A DNA stretch of 13,509 nucleotides from Clostridium sp. UBA6640 (GCF_002455975.1 NZ_DKLM01000059.1:4118-17626); one strand, 5' to 3'. Positions 6,899 to 13,198 are shown, counted from the stretch's first letter. Notes: generated by a model from the letters alone, not told the origin. Made by a program: numbers and translations.

Positions 6899-7116
6899 AA
6901 AATCTCCCTCTCAATTTGCTTGTAAATTAATTAGCATTTATTTAAACTAACTAGTTCGTAAAATAAAATATTCACTCTTCACTCTAAATAATTAACTAAT
7001 TCATAAATTCCTATTTATCTATATATCTTATACAAATAATTTTTACTTCGCATTTTATTTGTCCCTCATATCATAGCATTTGTTACTCGTGCACAACATC
7101 TTACTATTACAAACTA

Positions 7117-7125
7117 ATTATAACA
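7117..7125 (-). promoter_or_regulatory. Extended -10 promoter upstream of the GNAT gene
   Basis: TGTTATAAT on the minus strand with the left box of repeat copy C nine bases upstream, exactly as in copy B. The -35 position falls inside the left box, so this box may be a regulator or polymerase contact site. Confidence 0.55.
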
Positions 7126-7133
7126 TATATTGT

Positions 7134-7320
7134 AAATACCGTATTATTTAATTTTAAAAGAACATCTTTTCATTTTAATTTGCCTTTTAATCATAAGGTT
7201 GTAAAACCACGTGTCGCCTTATATTTCAATTGCGGCTTAAAAAACCGCAAAATTCAATTCATGAATAATGCGGTGCTTAAGTAAATCGTTCATTTTTTCA
7301 GTTGTAACATTAAATAAGAA
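7134..7320 (-). repeat. Intergenic repeat copy C (complete)
   Basis: The left box reads ACCGTATTATTTA followed by TTTTAAAAGAACAT (7139-7165). The hairpin is the best preserved in the window: ACCGCAAAATTCA (7244-7256), five-base loop, TGAATAATGCGGT (7262-7274), with the only mismatch a tandem A/A pair opposite A/A. TAAATAAGAA follows at 7311, 37 bases on. Compared with copy E, two stem positions have changed on both sides together. It lies 257 bases after the 7531 stop codon. Confidence 0.75.
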
Positions 7321-7530
7321 AGATACGACATAGCTAAAGCTAAAATTATATTATTTCAACTCTATAAATTGGAATTTGTAGAACAGTTTGAACATTAAGG
7401 TAAGCTTATAATTAACATAAAAATTTTTTCATTATATTACATTTTCTCTAATATTCTAAACATAATTTTAAAACTACTCATAACAATATAATTAATCTAT
7501 GTTAGAATAAATATTCATACCATTTAATTT

Positions 7531-8190
7531 TTATAACCATTCAGTAAATTCCTTAATAGCAGTTTTATCATTATTATTTAAACGCTTAAACATTTCTATC
7601 ACTTTATCTTCAAAGTAATATTCCCTTACATAATATTGAAATAAAATATTCTTAAGTTGAAGTTTTTCCAAGATTCCTTCAGATTTCACCTCCTCAATTG
7701 ATCTTAAACATGTTTCTTCCAACTCTTCATAAAAATCTTCAAATTCGTCAGTACTCCAAAATGAATCTTCATTATCATATTCCTGCCTCTCAACCATACT
7801 AATATAATCCTCATTCAGAATATCAAATGCACTCTTTCCAACATCCCAGTGACATGATTCCTCAGAACAATATTTATAATACATAAGCCGTGAGCGTGAT
7901 TCTTTCTCAGAATATTTCTTTAAATTCTTTTCATATTCTTCCTCAGTATTGACTATTGTCCAAAAATAACTATCTTCAAACTGATTTGCATATGCTAAAG
8001 AAAACATATATGGTCTTTCATTATCATATGTTTCTTTTAAATCTTCCATTGCTACTTTTATCGCTGATTTAAGTTTCATACTGAATATCTTCAAATCACT
8101 TCGTATTTTATCGGTATTCCATACTTTATTTTCACTCATATATTCCTGTAAATATGTATTATAATATTCGATCTGTATTTCCTTATTCAT
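7531..8190 (-). CDS. DUF4303-like acidic protein of unknown function
   Basis: A 219-residue acidic soluble protein. Residues 34-58 are a helix (MKLKSAIKVAMEDLKETYDN), then a strand RPYMFSLAYANQ (59-70), then SYFWTIVNTEEEYEKNLKKY (74-93), where 'strand, ANTEE-like, helix' recalls DUF4303 proteins. This is followed by a W/F-containing stretch (CHWDVGKSAFDILNEDYI) and a second acidic helical half. DUF4303 members often sit near polymorphic toxins and are suspected immunity proteins; no toxin gene adjoins this one. Nothing suggests a signal peptide or membrane segment. The ATG at 8190 follows GGGGGAT. The gene stands alone, flanked by repeat copies C and D. Whether it belongs to DUF4303 should be treated as tentative. 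Confidence 0.55.
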   Translation of the reverse strand: MNKEIQIEYYNTYLQEYMSENKVWNTDKIRSDLKIFSMKLKSAIKVAMEDLKETYDNERPYMFSLAYANQFEDSYFWTIVNTEEEYEKNLKKYSEKESRSRLMYYKYCSEESCHWDVGKSAFDILNEDYISMVERQEYDNEDSFWSTDEFEDFYEELEETCLRSIEEVKSEGILEKLQLKNILFQYYVREYYFEDKVIEMFKRLNNNDKTAIKEFTEWL

Positions 8191-8305
8191 TAATATCCCC
8201 CATATCTGTATTTAAAAACTTTTTTCTAAATTACTATTTCTCTATGAATTATATAAATAATCTTTATATCACAATTTTTATAATTATGATTTAATTGATA
8301 CTAAA

Positions 8306-8314
8306 ATTGTACCA
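8306..8314 (-). promoter_or_regulatory. Extended -10 promoter for the DUF4303-like gene
   Basis: TGGTACAAT on the minus strand, 116 bases before the start at 8190. It is a TGn-type -10 lacking a clear -35. The left box of repeat copy D lies 47 bases upstream. Confidence 0.45.
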
Positions 8315-8360
8315 TGTTTTCTATATATCTTCATGTCGATATAAAAACATAATAATTTTA

Positions 8361-8515
8361 AGACACCGCATTATTCAATTTTAAAAGAACATTTTTATTA
8401 ATTAATTCCCAATATAATCAAACCATAACATAAAAAACACCATAAAATTCAAGTTTGAATAATACAGTGTTTTTGATAATTCATTTACTTTTTCAATCAT
8501 TTTGCTAAATAAGAA
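8361..8515 (-). repeat. Intergenic repeat copy D (complete)
   Basis: The left box ACACCGCATTATTCA (8363-8377) is followed by ATTTTAAAAGAACAT. The hairpin has arms 8437-8451 (ACACCATAAAATTCA) and 8456-8470 (TGAATAATACAGTGT); the outer ACAC/GTGT pairs differ from all other copies yet still match each other. TAAATAAGAA starts at 8506, 36 bases beyond. On the minus strand it lies 138 bases after the methyltransferase stop codon. Confidence 0.75.
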
Positions 8516-8608
8516 AATTGTGAAGCATCAACCATTAATTTTTAAATCTAATGTGGTAAAAATTTGAAATATGAAACAAGTCATTTAAGGTCATTTGAAT
8601 ATTGTTTA

Positions 8609-9361
8609 TTATACCCCATTCTTTTTTTTATTTGTTTTTTCAAAAAAACTAAAGTAATCCTTAACTTCAATATATGGGCTAAATTCTTGAAGCATTTTTA
8701 ATTTTTTTATTGCTAGTTTCAATTCAATATTGCCTAAATTATATTTTTTAATGGCCCGATTAGTTCTATTATTGTTTGATTTTGAAGAAGGAGCATCAAA
8801 TATAACTTCACTATTAGGAAAGTTTTTAGCTAAATTATTGAAGAAAACTTTTATATTTTCTTCATCATAATATGCAAATAAGCCTCCTGCTAGAAAAAAA
8901 ATATTATCATAGTCTTTTTTTATATCATTAAACCAACTAGCATCTAAAAAAGATTTAGCAATGCACTTTTCTCTATTACTCTCAGGTAATAATTTTTTTC
9001 GTAATTCTATAACATCTGGTAAATCAATATTGTACCAATTTATCTTGCCATTATCGACTCTAAAAAATGTTGTATCAAGTCCTGCGCCTAGATTTACTAT
9101 TACTGAATTGGGATATTTGCTAATAAAATCTTTAATTGCATTATCAAAGGTTTTTGCCCTAACAACAAACATTAATCTTTTTAATAAAGTTGAATTTTTT
9201 TCAATAACTGAAAAGTCATAATCTAATTTTTTCACTAGCTGATAGGCTGTTTGGTCATTTATAATAGGATTAGACATTTCAGTTTCTTTTGCCCTACTCC
9301 ATAACGGTATTAATAATGTGTTTTGTATGTTGTTTAGTTCAACTTTAACTTTATTATCCAT
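8609..9361 (-). CDS. Class I SAM-dependent methyltransferase, leucine carboxyl methyltransferase (LCM) family
   Basis: A 250-residue cytoplasmic enzyme. SAM-binding motif I is VIVNLGAGLDTTFFR (87-101), and the acidic residue after the next strand is in WYNIDLPDVIELRKKLLPE (109-127). FLAGGLFAYYDEENI (156-170) corresponds to motif IV of the LCM/TcmP-like group, which methylates carboxyl or hydroxyl groups of small molecules in bacteria. The C-terminus ends in a lysine-rich tail after YFSFFEK and is a little short for the family; the A-rich 3' end could hide an old frameshift, but no convincing continuation is seen. The ATG at 9361 follows AAAGGTG. It lies 78 bases after mraY on the same strand with no clear terminator between, so co-transcription is possible. 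The substrate is unknown. Confidence 0.85.
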   Translation of the reverse strand: MDNKVKVELNNIQNTLLIPLWSRAKETEMSNPIINDQTAYQLVKKLDYDFSVIEKNSTLLKRLMFVVRAKTFDNAIKDFISKYPNSVIVNLGAGLDTTFFRVDNGKINWYNIDLPDVIELRKKLLPESNREKCIAKSFLDASWFNDIKKDYDNIFFLAGGLFAYYDEENIKVFFNNLAKNFPNSEVIFDAPSSKSNNNRTNRAIKKYNLGNIELKLAIKKLKMLQEFSPYIEVKDYFSFFEKTNKKKNGV

Positions 9362-9439
9362 ATTACACCTTTATTCCAAATGAAAAATCCATCTTTATAT
9401 TATTGACTTTTTATTTCACCTTAACCTACTTATATCTTT

Positions 9440-10402
9440 TTAATAAATCAAGTAAGACAAAAATCCTATAAGACATAAAATAGTTGTTATTATTGAAAAT
9501 ACTGCAACTATCTTAGTTTCATGCCAGCCAGACAATTCAAATGAATGATGAATAGGTGCCATTTTAAAAATGCGTTTACCAAACAATTTAAAACATACTA
9601 TTTGAATTACCACTGAAATTAATTCTAATGCATAGATTCCTCCAACTATCATAACTATGAGAGGATTTTTAAGAATCATGGCAACTGTAGCAACAACCCC
9701 ACCTAGAGCCAAAGAACCAGTATCCCCCATAATTATTTTAGCTGGAAAAGAATTGAATCTTAAAAAACCCAATAATGAACCAGAAACACATCCGCAAAAA
9801 ATTGATAATGTATAATAACTCATACTAAAGCTTATTACTGCAAAGAATGCCATTATTAATAAAGTGACTGTAGCAGCAAGACCATCCAAGCCATCAGTAA
9901 AGTTTACTGCATTGGTTGTTGATGCATAATAAAACATGATAAAAGGTACATATAAAGATCCAAGATCAAATAATTTTCCAGTAAACGGAATGATGATTAC
10001 AGAACCAATAGAAGAATTAGTGTAACCATAAATTGAAAATATGAGTGAAACGATAATTAGTAATATCATCTTTTGAATAGGCGTCAATCCTTGATTTTTT
10101 TTATGTACTTTTTTAAGATAATCATCTAGAAAACCAATACATCCAAAGGCTATATAAGCAGATAGCACAATAATGATTTCATCATTATATACTTTTATTA
10201 AAAGTGGTATGCAAATTACTACTGATATAATAAAAATAATGCCGCCAAAGGTAGGTGTGCCCGCCTTTTTCTTATGAGTTTTTGGACCTTCTTCACGAAT
10301 ATTTTGCCCTAATTTTAGTGTTTTGAATAATGGAACTAAAAATGATGCTACAATAATAGAAACAAAAAAACTTAGCAATACAGCAAAAACAATATTCCCC
10401 AT
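9440..10402 (-). CDS. mraY: Phospho-N-acetylmuramoyl-pentapeptide-transferase (MraY), out of its usual cluster
   Basis: A 320-residue integral membrane enzyme with about ten hydrophobic segments. It transfers phospho-MurNAc-pentapeptide from UDP to undecaprenyl phosphate, making lipid I for peptidoglycan. Key motifs are DDYLKK (93-98), NFTDGLDG (167-174) with its aspartates, GDTGSLALGG (226-235) and PIHHSFELSGW (283-293). The last has HHS where E. coli has HHH. All catalytic acids and two histidines remain, so it is probably active. The ATG at 10402 follows GGAAGAG. MraY normally sits in the division and cell-wall (dcw) cluster between murF and murD; here it sits with a methyltransferase and a divergent regulator. 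It may be a second copy, perhaps one that tolerates an MraY-targeting inhibitor, but that is inference. Confidence 0.93.
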   Translation of the reverse strand: MGNIVFAVLLSFFVSIIVASFLVPLFKTLKLGQNIREEGPKTHKKKAGTPTFGGIIFIISVVICIPLLIKVYNDEIIIVLSAYIAFGCIGFLDDYLKKVHKKNQGLTPIQKMILLIIVSLIFSIYGYTNSSIGSVIIIPFTGKLFDLGSLYVPFIMFYYASTTNAVNFTDGLDGLAATVTLLIMAFFAVISFSMSYYTLSIFCGCVSGSLLGFLRFNSFPAKIIMGDTGSLALGGVVATVAMILKNPLIVMIVGGIYALELISVVIQIVCFKLFGKRIFKMAPIHHSFELSGWHETKIVAVFSIITTILCLIGFLSYLIY

Positions 10403-10473
10403 AATAATCTCTTCCTTACTTGTAAACTAATTTATTTTCATTAGGTAATGATATAATTGTATAAGCATTAATA

Positions 10474-10512
10474 CATTGAGTATGATAATACATTAATCAA
10501 TTTGGCTCAATG
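10474..10512. promoter_or_regulatory. CATTGAG/CTCAATG inverted repeat in the mraY-regulator gap
   Basis: CATTGAG (10474-10480) and CTCAATG (10506-10512) face each other across 25 bases in the divergent gap. The region also repeats AATACATT. It could be an operator for the adjacent regulator acting on mraY. Evidence is limited to symmetry and position. Confidence 0.35.
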
Positions 10513-10558
10513 AATATGTATAAATATCAAATATACTTGAAAAATATAAAATCCTAGC

Positions 10559-10595
10559 TTGAATAATATTCAACTATTTTGAATTTTGTTATAAT
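10559..10595 (+). promoter_or_regulatory. Promoter of the HTH regulator with palindromic operator
   Basis: TTGAATA-A-TATTCAA (10559-10573) is a perfect palindrome. TGTTATAAT (about 10587-10595) is an extended -10, and the -35 position at 17-bp spacing falls inside the palindrome. Transcription would begin near 10602. The layout fits autorepression by the downstream HTH protein. Confidence 0.6.
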
Positions 10596-10618
10596 AAAAT
10601 GGTATGGGAGGGATTGAT

Positions 10619-11479
10619 TTGAGAGAATATCTATATGAAATTAAAGAGTTAGATGAAAAAATTAAAAATAAATTAGAATATATAAAGCACAATTCTGATA
10701 TGAAAAGTAATAACATTAACGAAATAAAAGCCTTAAAAAACACTATATATGAAAAGGCATCTAAGACATTCATTTATAATCTTAAGAAACTTATTCAAAT
10801 AGAATCCACACAAAAGAAATTTGCTAACAAAACTGGCATTTCAGAGGATTTGCTTTCTAAATATAAATCAGGTAAAGCTTTTCCCTCTATAGAGACCTTA
10901 CTATATATTTGTAATATATATGATTTAAGTCTTGATAGATTAATTAATATACCTTTGAGTACACGAGAAATCGAAATGTTAGAAATTAAAAATGAAATTG
11001 AAGTTAAAATATTTAAAGAAAGATATTTTGTATATTTTTTAGTTACGAACATAGAGAAAGAAGGAGCTATTCATGAAGGTATAATTGACATTTGTAATAA
11101 TAATGTGAAGTTTAAGATTTTCTCTAATGCTGAAGTTATTAAATATTTTGTTGGGAATTACAATATTTCTGATAAACTTATATTCTTTAACTTACATGAT
11201 ACAAATAATGATGTTGCCTATATAAATATGATTAAGCCTAATTTAAATAAGAATAAATATATTGGTGGTTTAGCAATGCTAATGCTACCTTCAGATGCAA
11301 ATAGTAAGCCTTGTGCTCAAAAAATTCTATTTAGTTCAAACAAGTTAGATAGGGAATTACATTATAATAAGTTACAAGAACTTTTGAATTTTCACATTGA
11401 AGAAGTGACTTTGGGTAATATAAAAATATCTCAATGGGAAGATGAAATTGCCTATAATTTTATACGAAAGCATAAATAA
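10619..11479 (+). CDS. XRE/Cro-type helix-turn-helix regulator with C-terminal sensing domain
   Basis: A 286-residue protein. Residues 1-50 form a charged, probably coiled-coil helix (LYEIKELDEKIKNKLEYIK). An XRE-type helix-turn-helix follows at about 53-112 (KLIQIESTQKKFANKTGISE, then LLSKYKSGKAFPSIETLLYI). The rest, about 120-286, is a mixed domain I do not recognise. An ATG at 10604 is in frame but overlaps GGGAGGG and lies only about two bases from the predicted transcript start. TTG at 10619, six bases after that ribosome site, is the better start. It is the only plus-strand gene in the array and is divergent from mraY, which it may control. An N-terminal coiled coil ahead of the HTH is less usual and suggests oligomer formation. 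Confidence 0.85.
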   Translation: MREYLYEIKELDEKIKNKLEYIKHNSDMKSNNINEIKALKNTIYEKASKTFIYNLKKLIQIESTQKKFANKTGISEDLLSKYKSGKAFPSIETLLYICNIYDLSLDRLINIPLSTREIEMLEIKNEIEVKIFKERYFVYFLVTNIEKEGAIHEGIIDICNNNVKFKIFSNAEVIKYFVGNYNISDKLIFFNLHDTNNDVAYINMIKPNLNKNKYIGGLAMLMLPSDANSKPCAQKILFSSNKLDRELHYNKLQELLNFHIEEVTLGNIKISQWEDEIAYNFIRKHK

Positions 11480-11588
11480 ATGGGATGAATATTTTTATTT
11501 TCTTACTTAATGAGTGATCAATAGCAAGATAAAATGTGGTTAAAAACAGCTTTTGCTAGCCGGACAGAGCTATGGATGGATTTTATAG

Positions 11589-11671
11589 ATTTAAATATAT
11601 CTTTGTATTATAAAACAAAAAAGATAGCAATGCTTTTTGTTTTATTTAAAATATAGATTTAAATCCATATT
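11589..11671. terminator. Large AT-rich hairpin
   Basis: The inner stem ATAAAACAAAAA (11610-11621) and TTTTTGTTTTAT (11634-11645) is perfect over 12 bp. An outer imperfect stem extends to GATTTAAAT on both sides. It could terminate the HTH regulator transcript on the plus strand (130 bases past its stop), since the stem ends in a T-rich arm. It could also form at the start of a leftward RNA from the promoter at 11669-11677. Confidence 0.5.
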
Positions 11672-11677
11672 ATAACA
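11669..11677 (-). promoter_or_regulatory. Extended -10 with no gene downstream
   Basis: TGTTATAAT on the minus strand, identical to the promoters of neighbouring modules, but the 190 bases to its left hold no open reading frame. It may be the relic of a lost module or the start of a non-coding RNA. Symmetry with the large hairpin partly overlaps it. Confidence 0.4.
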
Positions 11678-11802
11678 TATACTTTGTCCCTAATGACGGA
11701 TTCCCTCATACTAATCCTTGTATACAACTTAGAAGTAATTGTAACATCTTTGTACTATTACTACATAAGTATTTTGAATAAATATATAATACTTATATTT
11801 TT

Positions 11803-11970
11803 AAACACCGCATTATTCAGTTGTCAAAGAATATCATTTACATTTAAACTTTGATTAATTGAGTCATACTTTATTTGTATTGTGGCATAAAAATGCCGTA
11901 AAATTCATTTCTGAATAATACGGCATTTAGAAAAATTATTTAATTTTATAGTTTAGTCGTTAAATAAGAA
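11803..11970 (-). repeat. Intergenic repeat copy E (complete, best example)
   Basis: The left box AAACACCGCATTATTCA (11803-11819) is followed by GTTGTCAAAGAATAT. Then TTGTGGCATAAAAATGCCG leads into the hairpin: TGCCGTAAAATTCA (11894-11907), loop TTTC, TGAATAATACGGCA (11912-11925). The only mismatch is the tandem A/A pair, as in copy C. TAAATAAGAA starts at 11961, 36 bases beyond. On the minus strand the hairpin is 57 bases after the 11983 stop codon and is followed by TTTTTA, so it can terminate the CPBP-like gene. Confidence 0.8.
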
Positions 11971-11982
11971 AAATGTGACATG

Positions 11983-12636
11983 CTATGAATGAAAATAATT
12001 AATAATAGAATCATTTTTTTCACGTAATTTATCAGACAAAATACGTTCTGTCCCATGTCCTATCATAGTTACGATAATACATCCACTCCAAACATATAAC
12101 ATCCCCATTCCTAATGAAAAACATACTGAAGATAATATTTTAGGAATAACTGAACGATTTATCTTTTGTCCACATATTATGTCTTGAGCAAAAATAAATT
12201 GTATCCATAAGATGGTATTTAATAATATTGATATCAAATCAGCATTATTCAGTTTCATATTTCTTAATACAATCATGAAAAATGTCTGCATAAAGAGTCT
12301 TTGAGGTATTTCCATTGAAATGCCAAGAAGTGACCATTCAAAGAAATTATGTTTTTCACATTTCTCAAAACTTACAATATATGACGTTAAAAATATAGTA
12401 ACTAAAAATATAATAATATTTTTAAAAGTAAAAATACCTACAATATTAAGCACTGGGACTTTAACTGGTGCATTAAAATATAATATAAAAAAAGCTACCA
12501 AAAACAATAGTTGAAATACGTATTTCGATAATTTTGTATTGATGTTTGTTTTTTTAAATAACATTAATATCAGTATTTGGAGACCAAATACTATACTAGC
12601 AATTAAGGATGCAATTATATACCATACTAATATCAT
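11983..12636 (-). CDS. Divergent CPBP-like (CAAX protease/bacteriocin-processing) membrane protein
   Basis: A 217-residue membrane protein with about six to seven hydrophobic segments. SMEIPQRLFMQTFF (107-120) matches the position of the CPBP motif EExxxR, keeping E109 and R113 but with M in place of the first glutamate. TMIGHGTERIL (190-200) matches the final motif, with H194. The middle motif, usually FxxxH, appears here as FIFAQD (148-152) without histidine. The family includes intramembrane metalloproteases such as Rce1 and proteins giving immunity to bacteriocins. With one metal ligand changed, activity is uncertain. The ATG at 12636 follows AAGGAG. It stands alone between repeat copies E and F, with an extended -10 at 12704-12712. 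A different polytopic family cannot be excluded. Confidence 0.55.
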   Translation of the reverse strand: MILVWYIIASLIASIVFGLQILILMLFKKTNINTKLSKYVFQLLFLVAFFILYFNAPVKVPVLNIVGIFTFKNIIIFLVTIFLTSYIVSFEKCEKHNFFEWSLLGISMEIPQRLFMQTFFMIVLRNMKLNNADLISILLNTILWIQFIFAQDIICGQKINRSVIPKILSSVCFSLGMGMLYVWSGCIIVTMIGHGTERILSDKLREKNDSIINYFHS

Positions 12637-12703
12637 CTTATATACTCCTTGTTCTTCTATTTCTGCTTCGTAATAATCTACAATGTAGAATCATTTTAAC
12701 TAA

Positions 12704-12712
12704 ATTATAACA
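12704..12712 (-). promoter_or_regulatory. Extended -10 promoter for the CPBP-like gene
   Basis: TGTTATAAT on the minus strand, 68 bases before the start at 12636. The left box of repeat copy F lies 28 bases upstream of it. Confidence 0.55.
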
Positions 12713-12739
12713 TATATTACAGAAATATCATAAATATTT

Positions 12740-12773
12740 AAATACCGCATTATTCAATTTTCAAAGAACATTG
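12740..12773 (-). repeat. Intergenic repeat copy F (left box only)
   Basis: AAATACCGCATTATTCA followed by ATTTTCAAAGAACATT, the closest match to the consensus left box. No hairpin or TAAATAAGAA box follows before the zinc-ribbon gene, whose stop is 57 bases away. Read on the minus strand, the box contains TTGAAA, 17 bases, TTAAAT, which resembles a promoter. Confidence 0.7.
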
Positions 12774-12829
12774 TTCGTATTTCAAATTTCAATAGTTATG
12801 TCGCCTAACATTCATAATGTAAATTAACT

Positions 12830-12988
12830 TCACTTAACTTTTCCTTTATACTCATCTTTATTATCCCAATCTAACTTTTGACTGCATCTCCTGCACTTTC
12901 CCACGTCACAAAGAAACATTTTGCAACTTGGGCAAAAGTATGCAATCCCAAGTTCTTTATCATACTTCCAAAGAACACTTTTTGCCAT
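12830..12988 (-). CDS. 52-aa zinc-ribbon-like protein
   Basis: A 52-residue protein starting MAKSVLWKYDKELGIAYFCP. Five cysteines lie at 19, 22, 27, 32 and 35, arranged as CPSC and CRRC knuckles with one extra cysteine between them. This is the pattern of a small zinc ribbon or rubredoxin-like fold. The remainder is basic and hydrophilic, ending DEYKGKVK. The ATG at 12988 is preceded by AAGGAG on the minus strand, and the reading frame has host-like codon use. Such small zinc ribbons may bind nucleic acid or partner proteins, but nothing here shows which. It lies between the left box of copy F and the divergent GNAT gene at 13199. I am fairly sure it is a real gene because the ribosome site and paired CxxC motifs occur together. 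Confidence 0.78.
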   Translation of the reverse strand: MAKSVLWKYDKELGIAYFCPSCKMFLCDVGKCRRCSQKLDWDNKDEYKGKVK

Positions 12989-13198
12989 TCTTTCTTACTC
13001 CTTGTTACCCTTAATATTTGAAACATGTCTAATAGTTTTTAGGGAAGAACTCAATTCTATTATTTGTATCAAATATATGGTAAAATTAAACATGCATGAT
13101 GCCTCATACAAATATTTCTTGAGTCGTGAAAATTGTATAGTGCACATTACAATTAACTAGTTAAATGCAATTACTATAATTGAGAGGATGATTATTAG

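Larger units (their letters stand above)
6899..7530. other. 632-bp intergenic region containing repeat copy C
   Basis: The largest gene-free stretch. From left to right: the leader of the GNAT gene (6899-7116), with no recognisable small gene or riboswitch; its extended -10 (7117-7125); repeat copy C (7134-7320); and 7321-7530, AT-rich DNA sharing AAATTGGAATTT with the end of copy B. Base composition and lack of ribosome sites argue against coding on either strand. Confidence 0.6.
8191..8608. other. 418-bp intergenic region containing repeat copy D
   Basis: It holds the promoter of the DUF4303-like gene (8306-8314), repeat copy D (8361-8515) and the 3' flank of the methyltransferase. No small coding sequence with a ribosome site was found on either strand. 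Confidence 0.6.
11480..11982. other. 503-bp intergenic region with hairpin, orphan promoter and repeat copy E
   Basis: After the regulator's stop there is no gene. The region has a large AT-rich hairpin (11589-11671), an extended -10 pointing left with no gene behind it (11669-11677), about 125 bases of unassigned DNA, and repeat copy E (11803-11970). Confidence 0.6.

Noticed and set aside
6899..7116. Riboswitch in the long leader of the GNAT gene
   Set aside because: The leader is long (about 210 bases) but AT-rich, with no recognisable riboswitch core or T-box motif and no terminator hairpin before the start codon.
8590..8640. Frameshifted continuation of the methyltransferase past 8609
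   Set aside because: The A-rich 3' end invites slippage, but translating the other frames gives no sequence that resembles the end of an LCM protein.
5174..11970. CRISPR array formed by the repeats
   Set aside because: The copies are far apart, separated by genes, imperfect and variable in length. There are no regular spacers or cas genes.
12800..12812. GTCGCCTAACA resembles an integron attC core site
   Set aside because: It occurs once, has no matching GTTRRRY partner at the right distance, and the similar place in copy C reads GTCGCCTTA. The repeats as a whole lack the attC consensus.
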